A DNA stretch of 64,000 nt from Pseudomonadota bacterium (GTDB taxonomy: Bacteria; Pseudomonadota; Gammaproteobacteria; Burkholderiales; Burkholderiaceae_C), in NCBI GenBank assembly GCA_023387335.1, contig JAEWIF010000056.1:71120-135119 (forward strand), read 5' to 3'. Positions 28,438 through 42,254 of this stretch are shown here, piece after piece. Both the position numbers and the translations under genes were made by a program. Under the pieces are notes generated by a model. The model worked only from the letters and a program-made list of their open reading frames with translations, had not been told where the DNA came from and did no database searches. The number at the start of each line of letters is the position of its first letter. The stretch's first letter is position 1.

Positions 28438-29255
28438 TGGCCGAACCCTCCGCCGAAGTCCTGCGAGACCGTGGGACCGGGATAGTGGAAATGCACCGGA
28501 CCTTCGGGCCGGGCGTTGACGAACTGCGCGACCAGCGGATCGTTGGATGCGCGCACCTGCTCGGGCGTGCCCTGGGCGGCGATCTTCCCGTTGGCCAGGA
28601 TGATCACCTGGTCGGCGATGCGGAAGGTCTCTTCGAGGTCGTGCGAGACCACGATGCTGGTGATGCCCAGCGAGTCGTTCAGGCGGCGGATCAACTGCGC
28701 CGCGGTGCCGAGCGAGATCGGGTCGAGGCCGGCGAAGGGCTCGTCGTACATCACCAGGTCGGGATCGAGCGCGATGGCGCGCGCCAGTGCCACGCGGCGA
28801 GCCATGCCGCCGGAGATTTCGCTGGGCAGCAGGTCGCGCGCACCGCGCAGGCCGACGGCGTTGAGCTTCATCAGCACGATGTCGCGCACCAGCGCTTCGG
28901 ACAGCTGGGTGTGTTCGCGCAGGGGAAAGGCCACGTTGTCGAACACCGACATGTCGGTGAACAGCGCGCCGAACTGGAACAGCATGCCCATGCGGCGCCG
29001 CGCGGCGTACAGGCCGTCGCGGTCCAGCGTGGCGACTTCCTGGCCTTCGAAGCGAAGGCTGCCGCGCTGGGCGCGCACCTGGCCGCCGATCAGGCGCAGC
29101 ACCGTGGTCTTGCCGCCGCCGGACGCGCCCATCAGCGCGGTCACCTTGCCGCGCGGGACGGTGAAGCTCACGCCGTCGAGGATGCGGCGCTCACCGTAGC
29201 CGAAGCTCAGGTCTTGGCATTCGACGAGCGGACTGTCGGGATCGGGCATGCGCAT
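28434..29255 (-). CDS. mlaF: Mla transporter ATPase MlaF
   Basis: MlaF is the ATPase that powers the Mla system. Walker A GASGGGKTT is at residues 43-51, the signature is ISGGMARRVALARAI, and Walker B is LVMYDEPFAGLDP. The His switch is in VSHDLEE. Length is 273 residues. It is the first mla gene, separated from gltD by 125 bases that contain a TGGGCCGG/CCGGCCCA inverted repeat, so a promoter for the mla-mur-his block may lie there. Confidence 0.96.
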   Translation of the reverse strand: MRMPDPDSPLVECQDLSFGYGERRILDGVSFTVPRGKVTALMGASGGGKTTVLRLIGGQVRAQRGSLRFEGQEVATLDRDGLYAARRRMGMLFQFGALFTDMSVFDNVAFPLREHTQLSEALVRDIVLMKLNAVGLRGARDLLPSEISGGMARRVALARAIALDPDLVMYDEPFAGLDPISLGTAAQLIRRLNDSLGITSIVVSHDLEETFRIADQVIILANGKIAAQGTPEQVRASNDPLVAQFVNARPEGPVHFHYPGPTVSQDFGGGFGQ

Positions 29256-29380
29256 GGATGGGCCGGGAGGACCGGTGATGATACCGGCCCACCCTCCCCG
29301 AGCGACTTAGCCGTGGATGAGCAGCCACACACTGGCGCCGCCCGTCGCGCCGGGGCTCCAAGTCAGCGGATGGTCAGCCT

Positions 29381-30847
<1,467 letters not shown>

Positions 30848-30874
30848 TCTTGTTTCCTCGCTCCGTCAGGGGCT

Positions 30875-35605
<4,731 letters not shown>

Positions 35606-35643
35606 GGCACGCTCTCCAGGTCAGGTCGGGATCAGGGTTTGCG

Positions 35644-35672
35644 AGCATATGACAGTCCAGCACCGTCGCCAA
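35644..35672 (-). promoter_or_regulatory. Predicted sigma-70 promoter of gltBD
   Basis: On the minus strand, TTGGCG (35672-35667) and TATGCT (35649-35644) are separated by exactly 17 bases. Transcription would start near 35637, giving a leader of about 30 bases before the gltB ATG. No other gene separates it from gltB. Confidence 0.55.
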
Positions 35673-35678
35673 GCAGAT

Positions 35679-35702
35679 TAATCGGGGTCAGATTCCGATT
35701 TT
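35679..35702 (+). repeat. RAYT end motif, gltB side
   Basis: Contains ATCGGGGTCAGATTCCGAT. It is the inverted partner of the motif at 36450-36468 and starts 6 bases beyond the predicted gltB -35 box. Confidence 0.65.
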
Positions 35703-35728
35703 CCCGTCGCGATCTAGGTCGCGTACCT

Positions 35729-35751
35729 AATTGGGGACAGATCAGATCCGG
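35729..35751 (+). repeat. Related GGGGACAGAT motif overlapping the transposase stop
   Basis: AATTGGGGACAGATCAGATCC resembles the end motif (GGGGTCAGAT) and encodes, on the minus strand, the last residues and TGA stop of the transposase. Confidence 0.55.
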
Positions 35752-36434
35752 TTCTTGTGAGGACGCCCTGCCGGCTTGGGCGCGGCCCTCCGGTCGGTAC
35801 GTCGCTCCAGCTCGGCCACATATGCGGCATCCCCGAGCGCCCAGCCCCGGTGGGTCGAGCCGGCCAACGCCTCTTTCGTGTCGCGGCTGATGCCTGCCGT
35901 GATGAGCTCGCCGTAGGCCAGCTCGCGGGCGAACGGCGTGTTGCCCAAGGACCAGAACAGCGGATGCGGCGTGACGAGCCGATCGTTCGCGACGCCAGCG
36001 TAGTGCCGATGGCTCGACCAGGGGTACTGCGCCGGGTCAGCAACCATCCCGGCGCGCACCGGATTCAGGTCGATGTAGACCATGCAGGCCAGCAGGTAGC
36101 GCTCGGCCTGGATCAGCGTCGAGCGATAGCGGCCTTCGAACAGCGTGCCGGTGCGCTGCTGCTGCGCGTTGAAGTGGCGGACATAGCGCCGGCCGACCGC
36201 CTGCATCATCTGGGGCAGGCCGGTTTCGGTCTCCGGCGTGGCCAGGATGTGGAAGTGGTTGCCCATCAACACGTAGCTGTGGATCGCCACCTTCAGCTCG
36301 CGCGAGTAGGTCTCGACAAGCTCGAGCAGGAGCCGATAGTCGTCGTCGCCCGCGAAGATCGGCTGGCGGTTGTTGCCCCGCTGGATCACATGGTGCGGGT
36401 AGCCAGGGAGCGTGAGCCGGGGAAGACGGGCCAT
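35742..36434 (-). CDS. REP-associated tyrosine transposase (Y1/HUH family)
   Basis: This is a 230-residue single-strand DNA transposase related to IS200/IS605 TnpA and domesticated as RAYT. The HUH metal site is H60 and H62 in MGNHFHILA. The N-terminal GYPHHVIQRGNNRQ, the FEGRYRSTLI block and the YIDLNPVRAGM block are family hallmarks. The likely nucleophile is Tyr84 in GRRYVRHFN. The ORF appears intact. Such genes usually sit singly among REP sequences and do not carry cargo. Current mobility is unknown. Confidence 0.93.
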   Translation of the reverse strand: MARLPRLTLPGYPHHVIQRGNNRQPIFAGDDDYRLLLELVETYSRELKVAIHSYVLMGNHFHILATPETETGLPQMMQAVGRRYVRHFNAQQQRTGTLFEGRYRSTLIQAERYLLACMVYIDLNPVRAGMVADPAQYPWSSHRHYAGVANDRLVTPHPLFWSLGNTPFARELAYGELITAGISRDTKEALAGSTHRGWALGDAAYVAELERRTDRRAAPKPAGRPHKNRI

Positions 36435-36449
36435 TCGAGCGTGGAAATG

Positions 36450-36468
36450 AGGATCTGACCCCGATTAT
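36450..36468 (-). repeat. RAYT end motif, distal side
   Basis: GGATCTGACCCCGATT is the inverted copy of the motif at 35680-35696. It lies 16 bases upstream of the transposase start codon, so it also falls in the gene's own leader. Confidence 0.65.
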
Positions 36469-36565
36469 GGGATCGGCGTCGGCTGACGACGGGGTACGAG
36501 CCGCACCGACAGAACAGAGCACGGCCGCGTCCCACAATGGCTGAACCCTAGACGGGGAGGACGCC

Positions 36566-36760
36566 GTGCCATTTGCTGTCTACATGATCGGTTTCCTGGT
36601 GTTCATGGCCGGTGTGGTGTGGGCCGCCGTCGTCGTCGGCGTGCCGCAGCTCTACATCACCTTCGGCGCGCTCGCGCTCATCGTGATCGGCGCGCTGGTG
36701 GCGTTCGGCCGCTCGCGCAATCGCGATCACCACGACCGCCGTCGCCACGGAAATTACTAG
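36566..36760 (+). CDS. Small two-span membrane protein, unknown function
   Basis: A 64-residue ORF starts with GTG and is preceded by the strong ribosome site GGGGAGGA. It encodes two hydrophobic segments (YMIGFLVFMAGVVWAAVVV and ITFGALALIVIGALVAF) and a short Arg/His-rich tail. I do not recognise a family. It lies between the RAYT element and a convergent methyltransferase gene. The ribosome site and clean hydrophobic pattern argue that it is real. Confidence 0.65.
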   Translation: MPFAVYMIGFLVFMAGVVWAAVVVGVPQLYITFGALALIVIGALVAFGRSRNRDHHDRRRHGNY

Positions 36761-36762
36761 CC

Positions 36763-36779
36763 GCTGGAAGACTTCCAGC
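36763..36779. terminator. Short hairpin between convergent genes
   Basis: GCTGGAA (36763-36769) pairs with TTCCAGC (36773-36779) around a 3-base loop, exactly between the small membrane gene and the methyltransferase stop codon. There is no T-tract, so it is a weak bidirectional terminator candidate. Confidence 0.35.
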
Positions 36780-37627
36780 TAGTCGGCCGCCTGCGCCGCC
36801 GCCGGAAAACGCACCGCTTCGAGGTCCTGCAAGCCGAACTCCGCGAGGAGCGCGCGCAGGCGCTGCGCCGCGCTGCGCTTGCGGCGCCCGGTGTAGCGGG
36901 CCAGGATCAGTTCGTTCTTCATGCTGTGTTCCCAGCCGACCAGCTCGGTCACGGTGACCGAGTAGCCGCATGCCTCGAGGTAGAGGCAGCGCAACACGTT
37001 GGTGAGCTGGCTGCCCACCTCGCGCGTGTGCAGCGGGTGCCGCCAGAGCTCCGCCAGCGGCGTGCGGGCTAGCGACAGCGCCTTGTCCTGGCGCAGGTGC
37101 GCCGCGACCTCGGCCTGGCAGCACGGCACCAGCACCATGCCCGCCGCGTGCTTGCGCAGGCCGAAGGCGATGGCGTCGTCGGTGGCGGTATCGCAGGCGT
37201 GCAGCGCGGTGACCATGTCGACGCGCTCGGGCAAGGCAGCGTCATCGGCGGCATCGGCCGCGCTGGTGTGCAGGAACTGCATGCGCTCGAAGCCGAAGCG
37301 CTGCGCCAGGGAGCGCGAACGCTCCACCAGGTCCTGCCGCGTCTCGATGCCGAACACCTTGCCGCGGCCCGATGGCTGCAGGGAAAGGTCGTAGACGATG
37401 AAGCCCAGGTAGGACTTGCCGGCCCCGTGGTCGACGATGGTCGGTCCTTCGTCCCCCTGCGGCAGCTCGCGCAGCAGCTGGTCGATGAACTGGTGCAGGT
37501 GATAGACCTGCTTCAGCTTGCGGCGCGAATCCTGGTTGAGCTTGCCCTCGCGCGTGAGGATGTGCAGTTCCTTGAGCAGCTCGGTCGACTGCCCCGGCCG
37601 CAGTTGCAGTTGCTCGACGACGCTCAT
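36779..37627 (-). CDS. SAM-dependent methyltransferase (Methyltransf_32 / Trm13-like)
   Basis: This is a 282-residue protein. The SAM-binding motif I is DHGAGKSYLGF. It is followed by VFGIETRQDLVERS, ALHACDTATDDAI and VPCCQAEVA. The HACD...PCCQ pair is shared with the Trm13-type methyltransferase family, whose eukaryotic members modify tRNA. The N-terminal 60 residues are helical. Its ATG overlaps the DUF1415 gene stop by 4 bases. The substrate here is unknown, so RNA modification is only a suggestion. Confidence 0.82.
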   Translation of the reverse strand: MSVVEQLQLRPGQSTELLKELHILTREGKLNQDSRRKLKQVYHLHQFIDQLLRELPQGDEGPTIVDHGAGKSYLGFIVYDLSLQPSGRGKVFGIETRQDLVERSRSLAQRFGFERMQFLHTSAADAADDAALPERVDMVTALHACDTATDDAIAFGLRKHAAGMVLVPCCQAEVAAHLRQDKALSLARTPLAELWRHPLHTREVGSQLTNVLRCLYLEACGYSVTVTELVGWEHSMKNELILARYTGRRKRSAAQRLRALLAEFGLQDLEAVRFPAAAQAAD

Positions 37628-38187
37628 GACCGGCCCGCTCCAAGCGCGTTCCACCCCGCCGGGCCCAGCCGTTCAAGCGTCTGGATGTTCGTCTCGTAGA
37701 TCGCATCGGCCTCGGGGAATGCCGCGACGGCGCGGTCCATGCTCTCCTCGCGCAGCAAGTGCAGCGTGGGCCACGGCGAGCGATTGCTGAAGTTGGCCAT
37801 GTCGTCCTCGTCGGCGCCGGCGAAGACGAACGCCGGATGGAAGCTGGCCAGTTGCAGCACGCCGGCGAGCTTGCGACGCTGCAGCAGGCGCTCGCCCCGG
37901 CGCACCAGGTCGTTGAACAGAAGGAACTCGTCGAAGCCGCGCGGCACCACCAGCAGCGTGGTGTCGCGCCGGCTCGCTTCGAGCGCGAGCAGATCGGTGA
38001 CCTCGGCGTCGAGGTGCTCGATGACGCCCGGAACATCGTCCGCCGCGCAGGCCGCCAGGTGCACCTGGCCTTTCACGTGCACCGCCTTCGCGAACGGGCA
38101 CAGGTTGAGACCGATCACCGCACGCTCGAGCCAGCGGCGGGTGTCGTCGAGTACCTGGTTTGCGGGGGGGCGAGAGGCGTCGGCCAT
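37624..38187 (-). CDS. DUF1415 family protein
   Basis: This is a 187-residue cytosolic protein of the DUF1415 family. The conserved region is WLERAVIGLNLCPFAKAV at the N terminus, then VVPRGFDEFLLFND, ASFHPAFVFAG and the SPWPTLHLLREES block. The family has no known biochemical role. It is translationally coupled to the downstream methyltransferase gene. Confidence 0.88.
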   Translation of the reverse strand: MADASRPPANQVLDDTRRWLERAVIGLNLCPFAKAVHVKGQVHLAACAADDVPGVIEHLDAEVTDLLALEASRRDTTLLVVPRGFDEFLLFNDLVRRGERLLQRRKLAGVLQLASFHPAFVFAGADEDDMANFSNRSPWPTLHLLREESMDRAVAAFPEADAIYETNIQTLERLGPAGWNALGAGRS

Positions 38188-38219
38188 GGGGGCGCGATTC
38201 TAAGAGCGGGGCCTATTCC

Positions 38220-39419
38220 CTAGTGCGGGCGCGCTTGTGGCAGGCGCCTGGCCCAGGCGGCCAGCAGCAGGCCGCAGGCGGCGCAAGCGGCCGTGACGAG
38301 CCAGCTCCATTGCCAGCCCCCTGCCCTGGCGGCGACCCACGCGACGGCGGGCGGACCGAGGAACTGGCCGAGTGCGGACCACTGCTGCATCCATCCGACC
38401 GTGGTGGAGACGGTGTCTTCACCCGGGGCGAGTCGCACCGCGAGAGAGAACAACGTGCCGGGGATCACGCCGCCGACCGCGGAGAAGGCCAGCACCGCGA
38501 CGTAGCGCAGCACGGGGCCTGCGCCGGTGGGGGGCAGCACGTCGGCGAACGCGAGGACGGCGGCCGCCGCCATGGTGATGTAGCCGATCGCGAGCAATCG
38601 CGGCGCCGGCACGCCGCGTTGGAGCAGGCGGCCCGAAGCCAGGTTGCCGGTCATGTTGACGGCCGCGGCGAACGCGGTAGCCGCGGCGGCCGTCGACGGC
38701 GCGATGCCCGCGGCGAGGTAGATCGAAGGCAGGAAACCGATCACCGCCAGCCATTGCGCCGAGTAGACGCCGAACGCGAAGGCGACCAGCCAGGGGCCGG
38801 GCGCGGCCAGCGTGCGGCGGATGCGGGCGGCCCACTGCGCGGGAGCGGCACCGCCCGCGTGCGGATCACGCGGCAGCTGCCTCGCCAGCGCAAGAGCCAT
38901 CACCAGCGACAGCGCGCCCAGCAGCCACCACCAGCCCGGCCAGCCGGCCCACGCCATCCACGCGGGCCCGCACAGCAAGGCGAGCGCCGTCGCGAACGGC
39001 ATGTACGCGCCCCAGACGCCGAGCATCGCGCTCATGCGTCGAGCCGCGACCAATCGGCGGATGAGCCCCGGCGCGGGCATGGAGGCGAGCAGGAAGCCAA
39101 GGCCTTCGAGTGCACGAAGCGCGAGGAGAGCCGCGGGCGTGGTGACGAACCCGCCTGCGATGCTGGCGATGCCCGTGAGCGCCAGGCCCGCGACCATCGT
39201 CCGCTTCAGGCCCAGGCGATCGGCCGCGAGACCCACCATCAGTCCCAGCGTCATGCCGGCGAACTGCACCAGCGACAACAGGAATCCTGCCTCGACCAGC
39301 GTGAGGCCCAGCCCCTCGCGCAGCACCGGGATGGCGGGCGGCAGCTTGCCCACATGGACCGCGGCCGCGACGCCGCCCGCGACCACGAGCCAGGCGCGGC
39401 CCTCGCCCGCGGGCGTCAC
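38220..39419 (-). CDS. MFS transporter
   Basis: This is a 399-residue protein with about 12 hydrophobic spans. The loop between spans 2 and 3 is GLAADRLGLKRTM, a version of the MFS motif A. It resembles the CynX/NarK-like drug or anion branch, but no substrate can be named. It starts with GTG, overlapping the dgt stop (GTGA), so it is co-transcribed behind dgt. Confidence 0.87.
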   Translation of the reverse strand: MTPAGEGRAWLVVAGGVAAAVHVGKLPPAIPVLREGLGLTLVEAGFLLSLVQFAGMTLGLMVGLAADRLGLKRTMVAGLALTGIASIAGGFVTTPAALLALRALEGLGFLLASMPAPGLIRRLVAARRMSAMLGVWGAYMPFATALALLCGPAWMAWAGWPGWWWLLGALSLVMALALARQLPRDPHAGGAAPAQWAARIRRTLAAPGPWLVAFAFGVYSAQWLAVIGFLPSIYLAAGIAPSTAAAATAFAAAVNMTGNLASGRLLQRGVPAPRLLAIGYITMAAAAVLAFADVLPPTGAGPVLRYVAVLAFSAVGGVIPGTLFSLAVRLAPGEDTVSTTVGWMQQWSALGQFLGPPAVAWVAARAGGWQWSWLVTAACAACGLLLAAWARRLPQARPH

Positions 39420-40546
39420 GGCAGCAGGCGCCGGCCGGTGAGCCGCTCGTGCTCGCGTGCCGCGAAGCGGTCGGTCATGCCCGCGATGTAGTCGGCGACG
39501 GCGCGCTCGCGGTCGCCTCGCGCATCGAAGCCACCGCCCATCTGCGCCGGGTCGGCGACGTAGGCGGCGAACAGCTCGCGCACGACGTCCTTGGCGAGGC
39601 CGGTGGTTTCGTTCACCTGCGGATGGCGATAGAGGTTGTGCAGCAGGAACTGCTTGAGCTGAGCCGACTGGGCCTGCATGCCCGGGCTGAATCGCACCAG
39701 CGGCGCGGCCGCGCGCGCGGCATCGGCGCTGTCCACGCCGCTGGCGCGCAGCGCCTCCTGCGTGGCATCGATGACGTCGTACACCTGCGCGCTGAGCATC
39801 CGCCGGATCGACTCATAGAGGACGCGGCGGCCCTGCAGCTGCGGATGCTCGGCCAGGGTCTGGCGACGGAAGCGTTCGAACAGCGGCACGGCTTCCAGTT
39901 GCTCGATGGTGATCAGGCCGGATCGCACGCCGTCGTCGATGTCGTGGGCGTTGTAGGCGATCTCGTCGGCCAGGTTGCACAGTTGGGCTTCCAGGCTGGG
40001 CTGCGTGCGCTCGAGGAAACGGCGGCCGACGCCGCCCGGTTCGCGCTGCTCCAGCTTCTGGGCATTGGCGCGCGAGCAGTGCTTGAGGATGCCCTCGCGC
40101 GTTTCGAAGCAGAGGTTCAGGCCGTCGAAGGCGGGGTAGCGTTCCTCGAGCTGGTCGACCACGCGCAGGCTCTGCAGGTTGTGCTCGAAACCGCCGTGCG
40201 ATTGCATGCAGTCGTTCAGCGCATCCTGGCCGGCATGGCCGAAGGGCGTGTGGCCCAGATCGTGGGCGAGCGCTATGGCTTCGACCAGGTCTTCATTCAG
40301 GCCCAGCGGACGCGCGATGGACCGGCCCAGCTGCGCCACTTCCAGCGAATGCGTCAGCCGGGTGCGGAACAGGTCGCCTTCGTGGTTGAGGAAGACCTGG
40401 GTCTTGTAGACCAGGCGGCGAAAGGCGGTGGAGTGGACGATGCGATCGCGGTCGCGCTGGAAGCCGGTGCGGGTGGGCGCCGGCGCCTCGGCGTGGCGGC
40501 GGCCGCGCGAGCGGTTCGGGTCTGAGGCGTAGAGAGCCAGCGGCAT
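39416..40546 (-). CDS. dgt: dGTPase-like HD-domain triphosphohydrolase
   Basis: This is an HD phosphohydrolase that releases triphosphate from dNTPs, expected to act on dGTP. It has 376 residues. The metal-binding blocks are RLTHSLEVAQLGR and ALAHDLGHTPFGHAG, with the HD pair in the second, and NAHDIDDGVRSG. The N-terminal RDRIVHSTAFRRLVYKTQVF is characteristic. It belongs to the aroK-aroB-dgt run and starts 22 bases after aroB. Substrate preference is taken from the family. Confidence 0.93.
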   Translation of the reverse strand: MPLALYASDPNRSRGRRHAEAPAPTRTGFQRDRDRIVHSTAFRRLVYKTQVFLNHEGDLFRTRLTHSLEVAQLGRSIARPLGLNEDLVEAIALAHDLGHTPFGHAGQDALNDCMQSHGGFEHNLQSLRVVDQLEERYPAFDGLNLCFETREGILKHCSRANAQKLEQREPGGVGRRFLERTQPSLEAQLCNLADEIAYNAHDIDDGVRSGLITIEQLEAVPLFERFRRQTLAEHPQLQGRRVLYESIRRMLSAQVYDVIDATQEALRASGVDSADAARAAAPLVRFSPGMQAQSAQLKQFLLHNLYRHPQVNETTGLAKDVVRELFAAYVADPAQMGGGFDARGDRERAVADYIAGMTDRFAAREHERLTGRRLLP

Positions 40547-40568
40547 GGCGAAGGCGGCGCTACCGCGC

Positions 40569-41678
40569 TCAGGCGGAGCAGTGCCGCAGCACCTCGCGCA
40601 CCAGGGGCTCCGGCGCCGGCTGCACGACCGCGCGGCCGGGAGAGTCGATCACCACGAAGCGGATGTCGCCGGCTTCGGATTTCTTGTCCAGGCGCATGAG
40701 CTCCAGGTAGCGGTCGGCGCCGAGGTTCGGGCCTCGCACCGGCAAGCCGGCGGCTTCGATCAAGGCGCGCAGGCGTGCGGTGAATGCATCGTCCACGAGG
40801 CCGAGCCGGCCGGACAACTCGGCGGCCATGACCATGCCGCAGCCCACGGCCTCGCCGTGCAGCCACTCGCCATAGCCGAGGCCCGCCTCGATCGCGTGCC
40901 CGAAGGTGTGGCCGAAATTGAGGATGGCGCGCAAACCCGATTCGCGCTCGTCCTGGCCGACGACCCAGCCCTTGATCTCGCAACTGCGCCGCACGGCATG
41001 CGCGACGGCGGCCGGCTCACGGCGCATCAGGGCGGCGAGGTTGGCTTCGATCCAGTCGAGGAAGGCCATGTCGGCGATCGGGCCGTACTTGATCACTTCG
41101 GCGAGGCCTGCGCTGAACTCGCGCGCCGGCAGCGTGGCCAGCGTGTCGAGGTCGCACACGACACGCTGCGGCTGGTAGAACGCGCCGATCATGTTCTTGC
41201 CCAGCGGATGGTTGATCGCCGTCTTGCCGCCCACCGACGAATCGACCTGCGCGAGCAGCGTGGTGGGCACCTGCACGAAAGGCACGCCGCGCATGTAGCA
41301 GGCCGCGGCGAAGCCGGTCATGTCGCCGACCACGCCCCCGCCCAGTGCGAACAGCACGGTCTTGCGATCGCTGGCACGCGAGAGCAGCGCGTCGAAGATC
41401 CGGTTGAGGGTGGCCCAGTCCTTGTGCTCCTCGCCGTCGGGCAGGACCACGTGGTGCACCTGTGCGAAGCGACCGCGCAGCGCGGCGGACAGCCGATCCA
41501 GGTAGATCGGTCCGATGGTTTCGTTCGTCACGACCATCGCGGCCGCGGCGCGCGGCAACTGGGACCAGGTCCCGGCGTCACCGATCAGGCCGGTGCCGAT
41601 GACGATGGGGTAACTGCGGTCGCCCAGCTCGATGGCGATTTCGTGCAGGACGGCGGGCTGGGTCGCGGGGGCAGGCAT
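40569..41678 (-). CDS. aroB: 3-dehydroquinate synthase AroB
   Basis: AroB catalyses the second shikimate-pathway step, DAHP to 3-dehydroquinate, with NAD and a metal ion. The 369-residue protein has DGEEHKDWATL, GGGVVGDMTGFAAACYMRG and VPTTLLAQVDSSVGGKTAIN. The metal-ligand stretches are LNFGHTFGHAIE and GYGEWLHGEAV. It follows aroK by 29 bases. Confidence 0.98.
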   Translation of the reverse strand: MPAPATQPAVLHEIAIELGDRSYPIVIGTGLIGDAGTWSQLPRAAAAMVVTNETIGPIYLDRLSAALRGRFAQVHHVVLPDGEEHKDWATLNRIFDALLSRASDRKTVLFALGGGVVGDMTGFAAACYMRGVPFVQVPTTLLAQVDSSVGGKTAINHPLGKNMIGAFYQPQRVVCDLDTLATLPAREFSAGLAEVIKYGPIADMAFLDWIEANLAALMRREPAAVAHAVRRSCEIKGWVVGQDERESGLRAILNFGHTFGHAIEAGLGYGEWLHGEAVGCGMVMAAELSGRLGLVDDAFTARLRALIEAAGLPVRGPNLGADRYLELMRLDKKSEAGDIRFVVIDSPGRAVVQPAPEPLVREVLRHCSA

Positions 41679-41707
41679 AAGCCCCGCAGTTTAAGGCGCG
41701 TGCCGGC

Positions 41708-42235
41708 TCAGGAAGACGGCAGCACGCCGGCCAGTTCCAGCTGCATGAGGATCATGTTCACGAGGGTCGGCACGGAAGGCCTGCCGGTCTCGATGACGAA
41801 GTGCGCGGTCTCCCGATAGAACGGATCACGTTCCTCGTACATCTGCCGCAACCGTGCCTGGGGATCGCTGACCTGCAGCAGCGGCCGCTGCGTGTCGTGG
41901 CGCAGACGCCGGAACAGTTCCTCGGGCGAGGAGCGCAGGTAAAGGACGTGGCCCGCGCCGCGCAGCACGGCGCGGTTGGCCTCGCGCAGGACCGCGCCGC
42001 CACCCGTCGCCAGAACGCGCGGCTCGGATGCGGCCAGCTCGGCGAGGACTTCCTGTTCGATGTCGCGAAAACGCGCTTCGCCCTCGCGGGCGAAGAACTC
42101 GCGGATCGAGCAGCCCAGTCGCTGCTCGATCGCGTGGTCGGAATCGCTGAAGGGGAGGTTCAGTCGGCGCGCGAGGCTGCGGCCGACGGTGGATTTGCCG
42201 GACCCGGGCAGGCCCACGAGGACGAGGCTTTGCAC
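41708..42235 (-). CDS. aroK: Shikimate kinase AroK
   Basis: AroK phosphorylates shikimate with ATP. The P-loop is GLPGSGKST at residues 8-16. The shikimate-binding Asp is in FSDSDHAIE, the Arg lid follows, and the GGGAVLRE loop is present. The start chosen is GTG 42235, which gives MQSLVLVGLPGSGKST and leaves 19 bases after pilQ. An ATG at 42280 would add 15 residues and overlap pilQ. With GTG the length is 175 residues, normal for the family. Confidence 0.95.
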   Translation of the reverse strand: MQSLVLVGLPGSGKSTVGRSLARRLNLPFSDSDHAIEQRLGCSIREFFAREGEARFRDIEQEVLAELAASEPRVLATGGGAVLREANRAVLRGAGHVLYLRSSPEELFRRLRHDTQRPLLQVSDPQARLRQMYEERDPFYRETAHFVIETGRPSVPTLVNMILMQLELAGVLPSS

Positions 42236-42254
42236 GTCCGCGTGGCCATCCCCG

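Larger units (their letters stand above)
35679..36468. mobile_element. RAYT element with inverted terminal motifs
   Basis: A Y1/HUH transposase gene is bounded by near-identical inverted motifs: AATCGGGGTCAGATTCC at its gltB side (35680-35696) and GGATCTGACCCCGATT at the other (36451-36466). The reverse complement of the second matches the first over 14 bases, then differs by one inserted base. A related motif, AATTGGGGACAGATCAGATCC, overlaps the transposase stop codon. This arrangement is typical of REP-associated tyrosine transposases. Element limits are inferred from the motifs only. Confidence 0.7.

Noticed and set aside
29256..29380. Possible remnant coding tail between mlaF and gltD
   Set aside because: About 27 codons are open on the minus strand with a hydrophobic end, but they lie out of frame with gltD, have no start, and open frames this short are common in such GC-rich DNA.
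35679..36468. IS200/IS605 insertion sequence with cargo or a CRISPR-related TnpB
   Set aside because: Only a single Y1 transposase gene with RAYT-type sequence is present. No tnpB/iscB-like ORF or guide RNA region adjoins it.
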